NCBI GenBank assembly: GCA_945612235.1
Contig: CALZAE010000007.1
Coordinates: 1 to 57,772, forward strand
Direction: 5' to 3'
Origin: an uncultured Gammaproteobacteria bacterium
GTDB taxonomy: Bacteria > Pseudomonadota > Gammaproteobacteria > Pseudomonadales > Pseudomonadaceae
DNA length: 57,772 nucleotides
Of this stretch, positions 37,942-49,419 are shown in pieces; position 1 is the first letter of the stretch, and each line of letters begins with the position of its first letter. The notes under the pieces were generated by a model. The model was not told the DNA's origin and did no database searches. It saw only the letters and a program-made list of their open reading frames with translations. The position numbers and the translations under genes were made by a program.

Positions 37942-38718
37942 ATGCTGAAAAAAGCGTCCTTTATGGGCGCTTTTTTTTTGCTGCTATCTACCCAGAGCTA
38001 CGCAGCCACCTCGTTTTGCTCGATCAAGCCCATTACGGCAGAGTTTTCTGTTAAGCAAGTGATTGATGGCGATACTCTACGTTTGCACAATGGCCGCAGT
38101 GTACGTTTGATTGGCATTGATGCACCCGAGATGGGTGGGCGAGGTCGTACCGATCAGCCTTATGCGGTGCAAGCTAAACAACGTTTAAGCGCTTTAGTTA
38201 AAGCCAATAACAATAAAGTCAGTTTGCGCACGGGGCAGGAATCTAAAGATCGCTACGGTCGAGTGTTGGCTTATACCTATGATCGTCATGGTGCCAGCTT
38301 TGAGGAGCAATTGGTTGCTGCAGGCTTGGCTTTTCATGCTGTGATTGCCCCCAATATCGAACTAGCTGAGTGTTTGGTTCAGGCGGAAGAGCATGCGCGT
38401 ACTGCACGCTTAGGCTTATGGAAACACGCCGCATATAAACCCGCGCAACAGATTAAAACAGGTGGCTTTACCTTGTTGCAGGGTCGAGTACAGAGCGTAG
38501 AGCGCAATGAAGGTGGTGTCTGGCTCGAGTTAGGTCACTCGGTAGCGGTTAATATTCCTAAAACTGCATTGCATAATTTTGATAACGAACTGTTTGAAGG
38601 TTGGGCAGGTCGCACGCTACAGACCCGCGGCTGGGTTGTGGATCGACAGGGGCAGCAGAGCAAATATGCACGCTGGCGCTTAACGGTCAGTCACCCAAGT
38701 ATGTTGCAGCTTAAATAA
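37942..38718 (+). CDS. Secreted thermonuclease-like nuclease (SNase domain)
   Basis: The 258-residue protein is exported or surface-attached. The signal peptide begins MLKKASFMGAFF and ends at SYA near residue 22. The SNase fold covers about 35-165, with VIDGDTLRL, the metal/catalytic RLIGIDAPE, and the catalytic DRYGRVLAY segment. A C-terminal domain of about 85 residues is not recognised. The ATG at 37942 gives a proper signal peptide; the open frame begins nine codons earlier at 37915 without a ribosome binding site. The first 13 codons coincide with the rpmE terminator hairpin, so expression must depend on read-through or on an internal promoter. Confidence 0.85.
   Translation: MLKKASFMGAFFLLLSTQSYAATSFCSIKPITAEFSVKQVIDGDTLRLHNGRSVRLIGIDAPEMGGRGRTDQPYAVQAKQRLSALVKANNNKVSLRTGQESKDRYGRVLAYTYDRHGASFEEQLVAAGLAFHAVIAPNIELAECLVQAEEHARTARLGLWKHAAYKPAQQIKTGGFTLLQGRVQSVERNEGGVWLELGHSVAVNIPKTALHNFDNELFEGWAGRTLQTRGWVVDRQGQQSKYARWRLTVSHPSMLQLK
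37948..37979 (+). terminator. rpmE terminator that doubles as signal-peptide coding sequence
   Basis: A 12-bp stem pairs AAAAAAGCGTCC (37948-37959) with 37965-37976 around a TTTAT loop, with one G-T pair, and T continues to 37979. It reads in frame as the nuclease residues Lys-Lys-Ala-Ser-Phe-Met-Gly-Ala-Phe-Phe. Confidence 0.85.
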
Positions 38719-38841
38719 CAGCAATTCAGGCACTGTTCTGGCTGAGTATTTTAGGAGTTTTATAGCTTTCTGCGCAGACTAGGCCAGATGCGCTTGTGGC
38801 GTTTGTCGTTCTTGAGTATGCTCAGATGTCCTTCAATTCAT

Positions 38842-38847
38842 TATAAT
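38842..38847 (+). promoter_or_regulatory. Likely -10 box of malic enzyme gene
   Basis: A perfect TATAAT lies 22 bp before the malic enzyme ATG. No good -35 element is visible 16-18 bp upstream, so an activator may be needed. The short leader carries only a weak ribosome binding site (GGGAA). Confidence 0.4.
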
Positions 38848-38869
38848 AGTCAAGCGGGAACTGCCAATT

Positions 38870-40138
38870 ATGTCTGACCTAAAAACTGCTGCTCTTGAAT
38901 ACCACGCCTCCCCGCGTCCTGGGAAATTAAGCGTTGAGCTCACTAAACCTACTGCAACTGCACGTGATTTGGCATTAGCATACAGCCCAGGTGTAGCTGA
39001 GCCGGTGCGTGAAATTGCCCGTGATCCAGAGTTGGCTTATAAATACACAGGTAAGGGTAACCTTGTAGCAGTTATTTCAGACGGTACTGCAATTTTAGGT
39101 TTGGGTAACTTAGGTCCCTTGGCTTCCAAGCCAGTTATGGAAGGTAAAGGCGTATTATTTAAGCGCTTTGCTGGTGTGGATGTTTTTGATATCGAAGTTG
39201 ATGCTGAAAGCCCACAAGCCTTTATCGATACTGTTAAGCGTATTTCAATTACCTTTGGTGGTATTAACCTCGAAGATATTAAAGCGCCTGAGTGCTTTGA
39301 AATTGAGCGTGCGTTAATTGAGCAGTGCGATATCCCTGTATTCCATGACGATCAGCACGGTACTGCTATTGTAACGGCCGCAGGTATGTTGAATGCCTTA
39401 GAAATTGCCGGCAAAAAGCTTGAAGAAGCACGTATCGTTTGTCTGGGTGCCGGTGCAGCAGCAACTGCATGTATGAAGCTGTTGATCAGTATGGGTGCTA
39501 AAGTTGAGAACCTCTTTATGGTTGACCGTAAAGGCGTGATCCACTCGGGTCGTGATGACTTGAACCAGTACAAAGCCGTGTTTGCCCATGAAACAGAGTG
39601 CCGTACCTTAGCTGATGCAATGGACGGAGCGGATGTGTTTGTTGGTCTGTCAGGTGCTAACTTGCTCAGCGCTGAAAACTTGTTGCGCATGGCGCCAAAC
39701 CCAGTGGTATTTGCGTGCTCCAATCCTGATCCTGAGATTGATCCAAAGCTGGCGCATGAAACACGCCCTGACGTGATTATGGCCACTGGCCGTTCAGACT
39801 ATCCAAACCAAGTGAATAACGTACTGGGCTTCCCATTCATCTTCCGTGGTGCACTGGATGTACGTGCAACACGTATTAACGAAGAGATGAAAATTGCTGC
39901 GGTTCACGCATTACGTGATCTGGCTAAACTACCGGTATCTAACGCAGTATGTGATGCCTATGGTATTGACTGCCTTGAGTTTGGCCGTGAATACATTATT
40001 CCTAAGCCAATGGACCCACGCTTAATTACTTTGGTATCCGACGCTGTTGCTAAAGCTGCAATTGAAACCGGCGTGGCGACACTGCCGTATCCTAAGCACT
40101 ACCCACTGACCTCAGTGAATGAAGTGTTTGACGGTTAA
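38870..40138 (+). CDS. maeB: NADP-dependent malic enzyme, short form
   Basis: Decarboxylates malate to pyruvate with reduction of NAD(P). The 422 residues contain the malic N-terminal domain (about 15-150) with SPGVAEPVREI and KYTGKGNLVAV, and the Rossmann NAD domain (about 160-400) with VCLGAGAAATACMKLL. The phosphotransacetylase-like C-terminal half of E. coli MaeB is absent, as in the Pseudomonas 422-residue enzyme. It acts with pckA to draw carbon from the TCA cycle on organic acids. Monocistronic, with a terminator shared with ponA. Confidence 0.93.
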   Translation: MSDLKTAALEYHASPRPGKLSVELTKPTATARDLALAYSPGVAEPVREIARDPELAYKYTGKGNLVAVISDGTAILGLGNLGPLASKPVMEGKGVLFKRFAGVDVFDIEVDAESPQAFIDTVKRISITFGGINLEDIKAPECFEIERALIEQCDIPVFHDDQHGTAIVTAAGMLNALEIAGKKLEEARIVCLGAGAAATACMKLLISMGAKVENLFMVDRKGVIHSGRDDLNQYKAVFAHETECRTLADAMDGADVFVGLSGANLLSAENLLRMAPNPVVFACSNPDPEIDPKLAHETRPDVIMATGRSDYPNQVNNVLGFPFIFRGALDVRATRINEEMKIAAVHALRDLAKLPVSNAVCDAYGIDCLEFGREYIIPKPMDPRLITLVSDAVAKAAIETGVATLPYPKHYPLTSVNEVFDG

Positions 40139-40148
40139 GTTGCAATCG

Positions 40149-40185
40149 ATAATAAAAAACCCGCTTTAAGCGGGTTTTTTATTAT
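40149..40185. terminator. Bidirectional terminator between maeB and ponA
   Basis: CCCGCT and AGCGGG close on TTA, and A/T-rich flanks extend the pairing to about 17 bp. T-runs are present on both strands for the convergent genes. Confidence 0.92.
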
Positions 40186-40198
40186 CTGCAATACAGAG

Positions 40199-42604
40199 TT
40201 AAAAGAGATCGATGGGTGCTATTTCTGATTGATCAAAGTAATTACTGCCCGGTACATCCCAGCTGTTTTCAAACTCATCCATGGTAGGTGGTGCATCTTC
40301 GCTTTTAAATAGCTCAAAATAGGCATTGGGCGTTCCGGGGCGAGCAATACGACCGGTGACGGGGTCAATGCGTAATGTCATCATGCCGGAAGGCTCTTTC
40401 ATGGTGTGCATGGGCTTATCTTTGAGGGCGTAAGCCATATAGTCAATCCAGATGGGCAGGGCAATAGTCCCGCCGTACTCATTGCGACCGAGGCTGGTGG
40501 GCTGATCAAAACCTGCCCAAACGCTGGTGACTACATCGCTGTTATAACCAGCAAACCAGCTGTCTTTTGAGTCGTTGGTGGTACCGGTTTTACCAGCTAA
40601 ATCTGTACGGTTTAAGCTCAGGGCACGACGCCCAGTACCGCGCGTAATTACATCCTTGAGCATGCTGGTCATAATATATGCCGTACGTTCATCAATAATA
40701 CGCGCGGCTTCCAGTTGTGGCTCAAGCTCGCTACCGGCAAGAATTTGTTCTTCAGTAATGCTTTGCGCGCGCTCACGTTTACCCGCAGGTGTCAGTGCAG
40801 GATTGGCTAGAAAGATGGTTTGGCCGTCACGGTTTTCAATACGCTCGATTAAATAAGGCGTCACTTTGAAGCCGCCATTGGCAAAAGTTGTCCAGCCTGT
40901 GGTGACTTCTAATGGCGTCAGTGTTGCCGTGCCTAAAGCCAGAGACAAATTACGTGGCAAGTCATCAGCATTAAAACCAAATTGACTGATGTAGTTGTGT
41001 GCGTATTGCATCCCAATATCTTGCAGCAAACGAATCGAAACGATATTGCGTGAGCGGTATAAACCTTCACGTACTCGAATGGGGCCAAGAAACGTATTGG
41101 TATCATTTTTCGGGCGCCAGATATCTTTCATGCCTGGTTCAAACACTTCCAGCGGCTCATCAGCCACCAAGGTTGCTGCGGTGTAGCCCGCATCTAAAGC
41201 AGCGCTGTAGATAAAAGGTTTAAAACTTGAACCCGGTTGGCGCTTGGCTTGAATAGCACGGTTATAGTTACTTTGCTCAAATGACAGGCCGCCCACTAAG
41301 GCGCGTATTGCACCGTTATTAGGGTCCAGTGAAACTAATGCGGCCTGTGCCTTAGGAATTTGCGAAAAGCCCAGGGAGTTATCGGCTTGACGACGTACAC
41401 GCACCATATCGCCTACTTGTACAATATCCGCAGGGCGTCGTGGTGCAGCACCCATGCTACGGTTATTAATAAAGGGGCGTGCCCAGCGCATGCTTTGCCA
41501 AGTCACTGGTTCTTCTTCGCCATTGGCTAAGAGTACCGTGATGCCACCGTCTTGCACTTGGGTCACTATGGCAGGTAAAAATTGAGTAATGGTGCGTGCT
41601 TTAGCAAGGGCTTCTGGCCACTGCGCTTGAGCAATGGCGGTTTGTTCTGGTTTGCGATAACCGTGACGTTGGTCGTAATTCACGAGCCCCGTTTGCACGG
41701 CTTGATTAGCTTGGATTTGTAAGTCTGCAGGTACTGTAGTGGTGACGCTATAGCCGTCAGTATAAGCCTGTCCACCAAACTTGCCCACCATCTCAGCGCG
41801 AGCCATTTCTGCTACATAAGGGGCGTAGATGTCGGGGGCGGAAATATGCAGGCGCGCAGTCAGCGGTTCTGCAATTGCATCTTGATAGGCTTGCTCGGAA
41901 ATGCGCCCCAGTTTTAGCATGCGGCCTAAAATCCAGTTGCGACGTTCCATACTGCGTGTTGGGTTGGCGATGGGGTTAAAGCGCGATGGTGCTTTGGGTA
42001 ATCCGGCAATCATCGCCATTTCTGCTAAGCTGATTTCATTGATGGATTTGCCGTAGTAGACCTGCGAAGCCGCTTCAATTCCGTAGGCGCGATTGCCGAG
42101 GTATATTTTGTTAATATAAAGCTCTAGAATCTCATCTTTAGTTAATTCACGCTCAATCTGTAACGCCAAGAGAATTTCATTGGCTTTGCGGGAAAAGCTA
42201 CGCTCACTGGAGAGGAAATAGTTCTTGGCCACTTGCATGGTGATGGTGCTACCACCGGTCTGAATGCGGCCTGTTTTGAGGATTTGCGCAGCCGCACGCA
42301 ATAGGCTGCCGGGGTCAACACCGTGGTGATTAGCAAAGTTATCGTCTTCGGCAGCGAGTAACGCATGAATAAAGTTTTTAGGAATGTCATCAAAGGCGAT
42401 AGGGGATCGTCGCATTTCTCCAAACTCAGCGATTAACTTTGCATCGCTGCTATAGACCCGTAAAGGAATCTGTAGTTCTATACTGCGTAATGATTCAACA
42501 GAAGGCAGGTTGGGGCTGAGGTATAGAAAAGCGCCGCTCAGACCCAGTGCTATGCTACAAATAATGGCAACCAGTGTTGCGAAGAGGAATTTCAGCAAGT
42601 GCAT
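40199..42604 (-). CDS. ponA: Penicillin-binding protein 1A
   Basis: Bifunctional peptidoglycan synthase anchored in the inner membrane. With the ATG at 42604 it has 801 residues: TM about 2-28; glycosyltransferase domain about 50-230 with catalytic Glu in LAAEDDNFANHHG; a linker/OB-like region; and the transpeptidase domain with Ser in PGSSFKPF (SxxK) and the KTGTTND box. The open frame reaches a GTG 18 codons earlier, but the family start is MHLLKFLF. The neighbouring ribosome binding site is weak, so the exact start is less certain. It is divergent from pilM, as in Pseudomonas. Confidence 0.94.
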   Translation of the reverse strand: MHLLKFLFATLVAIICSIALGLSGAFLYLSPNLPSVESLRSIELQIPLRVYSSDAKLIAEFGEMRRSPIAFDDIPKNFIHALLAAEDDNFANHHGVDPGSLLRAAAQILKTGRIQTGGSTITMQVAKNYFLSSERSFSRKANEILLALQIERELTKDEILELYINKIYLGNRAYGIEAASQVYYGKSINEISLAEMAMIAGLPKAPSRFNPIANPTRSMERRNWILGRMLKLGRISEQAYQDAIAEPLTARLHISAPDIYAPYVAEMARAEMVGKFGGQAYTDGYSVTTTVPADLQIQANQAVQTGLVNYDQRHGYRKPEQTAIAQAQWPEALAKARTITQFLPAIVTQVQDGGITVLLANGEEEPVTWQSMRWARPFINNRSMGAAPRRPADIVQVGDMVRVRRQADNSLGFSQIPKAQAALVSLDPNNGAIRALVGGLSFEQSNYNRAIQAKRQPGSSFKPFIYSAALDAGYTAATLVADEPLEVFEPGMKDIWRPKNDTNTFLGPIRVREGLYRSRNIVSIRLLQDIGMQYAHNYISQFGFNADDLPRNLSLALGTATLTPLEVTTGWTTFANGGFKVTPYLIERIENRDGQTIFLANPALTPAGKRERAQSITEEQILAGSELEPQLEAARIIDERTAYIMTSMLKDVITRGTGRRALSLNRTDLAGKTGTTNDSKDSWFAGYNSDVVTSVWAGFDQPTSLGRNEYGGTIALPIWIDYMAYALKDKPMHTMKEPSGMMTLRIDPVTGRIARPGTPNAYFELFKSEDAPPTMDEFENSWDVPGSNYFDQSEIAPIDLF

Positions 42605-42722
42605 CAAGGCTATTGGATTCCCAAATAAAATTGTGAGATGTGAAGATTGCAGCAACACATAATAAAACAGGACACATTATAAGCTCGTTTAATCCACAGA
42701 AGCTATTTACGCTTCCTGATGA

Positions 42723-43855
<1,133 letters not shown>

Positions 43856-43856
<1 letters not shown>

Positions 43857-44428
43857 TGGCGCGCATCAACTTACTGCCATGGCGTGACCAGTTACGCGAA
43901 GAGCGTAAAAAGCAGTTTTTAGTAACTTTAGTGTCTGTGTTGGTTTTAGCTGGCGCTTGTGTGCTGCTGGCTGATCAATACTTTAATGCGAAAATTGATC
44001 AACAAAATCTACGTAATGAGTTTATTCGTGCTGAAAACGCTACTTTGGATTTTCGCATCAAAGAGATTCGAGAACTGAAAACCCGTCGCCAACAGCTTGT
44101 CGAGCGCATGAAGATTATTCATGACTTGCAAGGCAATCGACCGATTGTAGCTCGGGTGTTTGATCAACTCGTGCGCACCTTGCCAGACGGTGTTTACTTC
44201 ACTGACCTGAAAATGGTTGGCCAGACTATCTCGATTGAAGGTGCAGCGGAGTCGAATAATTTAGTCTCCAGCTTAATGCGCAACCAAGAGGCATCCGATT
44301 GGCTCAGTACACCGAATTTAACTGAAGTGAAGGCTTTAAGTGCAGATGGAGTGGATCAAAGTAATACCTTTAAGCTCACTGTGCAGCAGATCGTACCCAC
44401 TGAACGCGACAAGCAAGGAGTGCAGTAA
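43856..44428 (+). CDS. pilN: Type IV pilus alignment protein PilN
   Basis: The 190-residue bitopic inner-membrane protein begins with the INLLPWR motif that docks into PilM. A TM helix lies at about 22-42, then a coiled coil and a periplasmic ferredoxin-like domain that dimerises with PilO. The ATG overlaps the pilM stop by one base (TGATG), so translation is coupled. Confidence 0.94.
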
Positions 44429-45051
44429 TGAGTGTATTGGACTCCTTCAAAAACTTAGGAAAAATCGATTTTTCTGAGCTGGACCTGAATAATATTGGTT
44501 CTTGGCCTGCCGCTGTGCGCGCCTTAGCCTGCGTACTGGCATTTATTGCAGTATTGGCGCTAGGTTATTTTATGCACTTGACCGACCTGCAAGATGTGAT
44601 TGAGCGCAATAAAGCTGAAGAAGCATCATTGAAGCAACAATTTACAGCAAAAGTCAGCCAGGCTGCTAACCTTGAAAGGTACACCGAGCAGATGCAATTA
44701 ATGGAAGCTTCATTTGAAGCGCTATTGCGTCAATTGCCGAGTGATACAGAAGTGCCAGGCTTGCTTGAAGATATTACCAGCGCTGGACTCAACTCAGGTT
44801 TGGAGTTTGAAGAAATTAAATTGCTCGCTGAAGTGACGCAACCTTTTTATATTGAGTTGCCGATTAAGATCAAAGTGTTTGGTAGTTACCATGATCTAGC
44901 CACTTTTGTCAGTGCGGTGGCGGGCATGCCGCGTATTGTAACTTTGCATGACTTTTCTATACGTCCGGCCAGTGCCACCAATAATACTAAGCTAATGATG
45001 GATATTCTGGTGAAAACCTATCGTTACAATGATCAGGGAGCTCAGAAATAA
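44428..45051 (+). CDS. pilO: Type IV pilus alignment protein PilO
   Basis: The 207-residue bitopic protein has a cytoplasmic N-terminus, a TM helix at about 30-50, a coiled coil at about 55-95 and a periplasmic ferredoxin-like fold. It forms the heterodimer with PilN that spans from PilM to PilP. Start and stop both overlap neighbours by one base (TAATG), preserving tight coupling in the operon. Confidence 0.94.
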   Translation: MSVLDSFKNLGKIDFSELDLNNIGSWPAAVRALACVLAFIAVLALGYFMHLTDLQDVIERNKAEEASLKQQFTAKVSQAANLERYTEQMQLMEASFEALLRQLPSDTEVPGLLEDITSAGLNSGLEFEEIKLLAEVTQPFYIELPIKIKVFGSYHDLATFVSAVAGMPRIVTLHDFSIRPASATNNTKLMMDILVKTYRYNDQGAQK

Positions 45052-45578
45052 TGAAGGGTTTTCAGTATATTGTTGTGACATTATTAGCTGTTGGTTTGGC
45101 CGGTTGCGATTCAGACAAAGAGTATGCCGACCTACAGGCTTTTATGGATGAGGTCAGGTCAAGCCCTAAGGGTGCGATCGAGGCGATGCCAAAAGAAGAG
45201 GTTTATGAGCCTTTTACTTACTTGGCGGCCACTTACCGTAGTCCTTTTCAGCCTCCAGTCAAAATTGAATTGAGCAACCGCGCAAAAGGAGATGTAGATA
45301 TTAAACCTGATGAAACACGTGTACGACAGTTTCTGGAGGGCTTTAATATTGAGAACTTTGTCATGGTTGGTACTTTAGCGAATACAGCCGGTACTTATGC
45401 CTTGGTACGCGGTGGTGATGGTGTGCATCGAGTGGGTATTGGTGATTATATCGGTACGAATCATGGTCGTATTGTAGCGATCACGGCAGCAGGAATTGAA
45501 GTGGTTGAAATTGTTTCTGATGGCGATGGTGGCTGGTTAGAACGGCCACGGACTCTGGCTTTGCAGGAGCGCTCTTAA
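45051..45578 (+). CDS. pilP: Type IV pilus lipoprotein PilP
   Basis: Inner-membrane lipoprotein of 175 residues. The signal peptide ends in lipobox VGLAGC with Cys19. A disordered linker follows, then a C-terminal beta-sandwich (about 95-165, ENFVMVGTLANTAGTYALVR) that contacts the N0 domain of PilQ. The ATG overlaps the pilO stop. The gene runs directly into pilQ, and AGGAG in its 3' end can serve as ribosome binding site for pilQ. Confidence 0.94.
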   Translation: MKGFQYIVVTLLAVGLAGCDSDKEYADLQAFMDEVRSSPKGAIEAMPKEEVYEPFTYLAATYRSPFQPPVKIELSNRAKGDVDIKPDETRVRQFLEGFNIENFVMVGTLANTAGTYALVRGGDGVHRVGIGDYIGTNHGRIVAITAAGIEVVEIVSDGDGGWLERPRTLALQERS

Positions 45579-47672
45579 GTGAAGCAAGCTATGAAAACTG
45601 ACTATTGGAAAGCACGGCGGATGGATAACATGAAAATAAAACTCTCTCGTATTGGTATGGCTTTTTTGGCCCTTATACTTTCGCCAGCATTGTTCGCCGC
45701 TAACTTGCAAACTATGGATGTTGCAGCGTTACCTGGTGGGCAGATTGAGCTGAAGCTCGCATTTGACCAACCGATTAATGCTCCGAACGGCTACACCATT
45801 GAACAGCCGGCACGTATTGCACTGGATTTTCCCGGGGTGAAAAACAAGCTGGGGATTAAAAGTCGTGAGCTGGGTAATGGTAATGTGCGCAGTGTTAATA
45901 TTGTGGAAACAGCTGACTTAGTACGCTTGATTATTAATATGACCAGTTCTTCGCCTTACAACACTCGTGTTGATGGTAAGAATTTGTATGTTGTGGTGGG
46001 TGAGGGAGCCCAATTGCGTCCACGTCAAGCGGCTCCGGTGGTGAACCCAGTTGCATCAGCGCCCAAGCCTAAAGTGTTTGAGCCAAAAGGCATTCGCAAT
46101 ATTGATTTTCAGCGCGGTGAGCAAGGTGCGGGTAATGTCATTATTGACCTGAGTGACGACAGCACTACCCCGGATATTGAAGATCAAGGCGGTAAAATTC
46201 GCGTGACTTTTGCCAAGTCAGCTTTGCCTGAAGCACTACGTGTACGCTTGGATGTAAAGGATTTTGCTACACCGGTGCAGTTTGTTAGCGCCAGTGAAAG
46301 AAACGATAAGGTCTCAATAGTGATTGAGCCAACAGGTTTTTATGATTACTTGGCCTATCAAACAGATAACCAGTTAACCATTAGCGTGAAGCCCGTCACC
46401 CAAGAAGAAATTGAAAAGCGTAATGTTGAGCGCTTTGCCTACACAGGTGAAAAACTCTCGCTGAACTTCCAAGATATTGATGTGCGCTCAGTACTCCAGT
46501 TGATTGCGGACTTTACCGATTTAAATCTCGTCGCCAGTGATACTGTGCAAGGCAATATTACTTTGCGTTTACAAAGCGTGCCTTGGGATCAAGCTTTGGA
46601 CCTCGTGTTGAAAACCAAAAGTCTTGATAAGCGTATGATTGGTAATGTGTTGCTGATTGCTCCAGCAGATGAAATTGCTGCGCGTGAGCGTCAAGAAATG
46701 CAGGCACAAAAGCAAATTGCCGAGCTGGCTCCTTTGCGTCGTGAATTGATTCAGGTGAACTATGCCAAAGCAGCCCAGATTGCCGCTTTATTTCAGTCGG
46801 TGACCAGTGGTAGCGGGCAAAGTGATGAGCGTGGTTCAGTCACTGTTGATGACCGTACCAACAGCATTATTGCCTACCAAACCCAAGACAAGTTAGATGA
46901 GTTACGCCGTGTAGTGGCGCAACTGGATATCCCTGTACGCCAAGTGATGATTGAAGCGCGCATTGTGGAAGCTAACGTCGATTACAGTAAAAGCCTGGGT
47001 GTACGCTGGGGCGGTAGCATTAAAAAGGGTAGTGGCAGCTGGAATACCAGTGGTCAAGCCGGTAACGGTGATAGCGACAATCCTTTTGTTGATTTAGGGG
47101 TGAACAGTCCAACGGCTGGTTTAGGTATTGGTTTTGTTTCTAATCATGCCATTTTAGACTTGCAGCTGACGGCTATGGAGAAAACCGGTAACGGTGAAGT
47201 GGTATCGCAGCCTAAAGTTGTCACCTCTGACAAAGAAACGGCGAAGATTTTAAAAGGTGCAGAAATTCCGTATCAGGAGGCTAGCTCCAGCGGTTCAACC
47301 AGTACCTCGTTTAAAGAGGCGGCATTGTCACTGGAAGTGACGCCACAAATCACTCCTGATAATCGTATTATTATGGATGTCAAAGTCACTAAAGATGAGC
47401 CTGACTTTGCTAACTCTCTCAATGGTGTGCCGCCCATTAAAAAGAATGAAGTGAATGCCAATGTATTAGTGTCTGATGGCGAGACTATTGTGATTGGTGG
47501 TGTGTTTTCTAACACGCAAACCAAGTCGATTGAAAAAGTACCTTTCTTAGGTGATGTACCTTTTGTCGGTCGCTTATTTCGTCGCGATATAGTCCAAGAT
47601 CAGAAGTCTGAACTGCTGGTGTTTATTACACCGCGTATTATGAATAACCAAGCCATTTCACTGAATAATTAA
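45579..47672 (+). CDS. pilQ: Type IV pilus secretin PilQ
   Basis: Outer-membrane secretin through which the pilus passes. From GTG 45579 it has 697 residues, with AGGAG nine bases upstream inside pilP. Signal peptide cleavage after LFAA falls near residue 41. An alternative ATG at 45630 would give a shorter, more typical signal peptide and cannot be excluded. Two AMIN domains (about 42-140 and 175-280) bind peptidoglycan, an STN/N0 domain lies near 300-350, and an N1 domain lies near 390-460. The secretin core (about 520-690) has [17 protein letters not shown] and ends at the conserved [10 protein letters not shown]. Confidence 0.94.
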   Translation: MKQAMKTDYWKARRMDNMKIKLSRIGMAFLALILSPALFAANLQTMDVAALPGGQIELKLAFDQPINAPNGYTIEQPARIALDFPGVKNKLGIKSRELGNGNVRSVNIVETADLVRLIINMTSSSPYNTRVDGKNLYVVVGEGAQLRPRQAAPVVNPVASAPKPKVFEPKGIRNIDFQRGEQGAGNVIIDLSDDSTTPDIEDQGGKIRVTFAKSALPEALRVRLDVKDFATPVQFVSASERNDKVSIVIEPTGFYDYLAYQTDNQLTISVKPVTQEEIEKRNVERFAYTGEKLSLNFQDIDVRSVLQLIADFTDLNLVASDTVQGNITLRLQSVPWDQALDLVLKTKSLDKRMIGNVLLIAPADEIAARERQEMQAQKQIAELAPLRRELIQVNYAKAAQIAALFQSVTSGSGQSDERGSVTVDDRTNSIIAYQTQDKLDELRRVVAQLDIPVRQVMIEARIVEANVDYSKSLGVRWGGSIKKGSGSWNTSGQAGNGDSDNPFVDLGVNSPTAGLGIGFVSNHAILDLQLTAMEKTGNGEVVSQPKVVTSDKETAKILKGAEIPYQEASSSGSTSTSFKEAALSLEVTPQITPDNRIIMDVKVTKDEPDFANSLNGVPPIKKNEVNANVLVSDGETIVIGGVFSNTQTKSIEKVPFLGDVPFVGRLFRRDIVQDQKSELLVFITPRIMNNQAISLNN

Positions 47673-48208
47673 TGCACACATCTACTTATATTTTGATAGG
47701 CCCGATGGGTGCTGGCAAAAGCACCATTGGGCGCTTACTCGCCAAAGAGCTGGGCTTACCCTTTAAAGATTCTGATAAAGAAATTGAAGAGCGCACAGGT
47801 GCTAGTATTCCGCTGATTTTTGATGTTGAAGGCGAGGCGGGTTTTCGTGACCGTGAGCAGGCGGTGATTACCGAACTCTGTGCGCAGCCAGGTTTAGTGC
47901 TGGCTACCGGTGGCGGTGCGGTGCTGCGCCCTGAGAATCGTCAAGCGATGCGCAATGGTGCGATTGTGATTTATCTGCATGCGTCAGTGGCGCATCAGTT
48001 GGCACGTACAGCTCGAGATCGTAACCGTCCACTCTTGCAAACAGAGAACCCTGCGCGCGTTTTATCTGATTTGCTGGCCCTGCGTGATCCTTTGTATCGT
48101 GAAGTAGCGACGTTAATTATTGAGACTGATATCCGCCCGCCACGTATGGTTGTGCAAGAAATTATGCGTTTTTTGAGTACCTATCAGGGCCGTGAAACCT
48201 GCTCTTGA
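47672..48208 (+). CDS. aroK: Shikimate kinase
   Basis: Phosphorylates shikimate at O3 in aromatic amino acid synthesis. The 178 residues have a P-loop GPMGAGKST at 10-18, the shikimate-binding [11 protein letters not shown], the GGGA motif (ATGGGAVLR) and the lid Arg in RDRNRPLL. The ATG overlaps the pilQ stop by one base, so aroK is part of the pil transcript, as in Pseudomonas. A hairpin follows before aroB. Confidence 0.95.
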   Translation: MHTSTYILIGPMGAGKSTIGRLLAKELGLPFKDSDKEIEERTGASIPLIFDVEGEAGFRDREQAVITELCAQPGLVLATGGGAVLRPENRQAMRNGAIVIYLHASVAHQLARTARDRNRPLLQTENPARVLSDLLALRDPLYREVATLIIETDIRPPRMVVQEIMRFLSTYQGRETCS

Positions 48209-48242
48209 ATCTAGGTTATACTCGTTGGCATATTCAAACTTA

Positions 48243-48267
48243 GCCTAGCTTGTACTAGGCCATCTTT
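48243..48267 (+). terminator. Weak hairpin between aroK and aroB
   Basis: GCCTAG (48243-48248) pairs with CTAGGC (48255-48260), followed by CATCTTTT. It may be a partial terminator or processing site separating the pil-aroK message from aroB. Confidence 0.45.
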
Positions 48268-48306
48268 TCTTTCGAATTTATTCAAGTCTTATCACGAGAG
48301 GCATCT

Positions 48307-49404
48307 ATGCGCACTCTTAATGTTGATTTAGCTGAACGCAGCTATCCCATTTATATCGGTACAGATTTACTCAAGCAAGCGCAGTTGTTCGCCCCGCATA
48401 TTGTCGGTCGTCAGGTTGCTATTGTGACCAATACCACCGTAGCTCCTTTGTACTTAAAGCAGTTACGCGAGACATTGCAGGGCTATGAAATTACCGAAGT
48501 CATTTTGCCTGATGGTGAGTCGTATAAAAACTGGGAGACGCTACAGTTAATATTTGATGCTCTATTGCGCGATAAACATGACCGTAAAACTACTTTGATT
48601 GCTTTAGGTGGTGGTGTGATTGGCGATATGACCGGCTTTGCGGCGTCGAGCTATCAACGTGGGGTGAATTTTATCCAAGTGCCGACCACCTTGTTATCAC
48701 AAGTGGATTCCTCTGTGGGTGGTAAAACGGGTATTAATCACCCGCTTGGCAAAAATATGATCGGCGCTTTTTATCAGCCGCAAGCGGTGATTATTGATAC
48801 GGCGACACTGCATACTTTGCCCGAGCGCGAATTAGCAGCGGGTTTAGCTGAAGTGATTAAATATGGCTTTATTTGTGATGAGCCATTTTTAACTTGGCTG
48901 GAGCAGCATATCGAGAAGATTTGTGCGCTCGATAATCAAGCCTTAATGGAAACCATTGAACGTTCGTGCGCTGCGAAAGCCAAAGTCGTGTCGGCAGATG
49001 AGCGTGAGTCGGGTGTGCGTGCGACGCTCAACTTAGGGCATACCTTTGGTCATGCGATCGAAACCGAGCAGGGCTACGGTGTGTGGTTGCATGGTGAGGC
49101 CGTGGCGGCTGGTACGGTGATGGCGCTGGAAATGTCACAGCAACTGGGTTGGATTACCATCGAGCAGCGTGATCGCGGTATTGCGTTGCTGTTACAAGCT
49201 AAGCTGCCTGTAGTGCCGCCACAGGGTATGACGCCTGAGACGTTTTTAACTCATATGGCCGTGGATAAGAAAAACATTAATGGACATATACGTTTAGTAT
49301 TATTGCGTGATCTAGGTCATGCAGTCATCACTGCAGATTATCCAGCAGATATACTGCACAACGTGTTGATCGCTAACTACTCAACAATAACTAACAGCAT
49401 CTAA
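48307..49404 (+). CDS. aroB: 3-Dehydroquinate synthase
   Basis: Converts DAHP to 3-dehydroquinate with NAD and a divalent metal, step two of the shikimate pathway. The 365 residues carry the NAD segment [15 protein letters not shown], the [17 protein letters not shown] block, and zinc ligands in [19 protein letters not shown] and the [11 protein letters not shown]is. ATG preceded by GAGAGGC. Gene order aroK-aroB-SPOR protein is the classic gammaproteobacterial one. Confidence 0.96.
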   Translation: MRTLNVDLAERSYPIYIGTDLLKQAQLFAPHIVGRQVAIVTNTTVAPLYLKQLRETLQGYEITEVILPDGESYKNWETLQLIFDALLRDKHDRKTTLIALGGGVIGDMTGFAASSYQRGVNFIQVPTTLLSQVDSSVGGKTGINHPLGKNMIGAFYQPQAVIIDTATLHTLPERELAAGLAEVIKYGFICDEPFLTWLEQHIEKICALDNQALMETIERSCAAKAKVVSADERESGVRATLNLGHTFGHAIETEQGYGVWLHGEAVAAGTVMALEMSQQLGWITIEQRDRGIALLLQAKLPVVPPQGMTPETFLTHMAVDKKNINGHIRLVLLRDLGHAVITADYPADILHNVLIANYSTITNSI

Positions 49405-49419
49405 CTGGGTGAGGGCATC

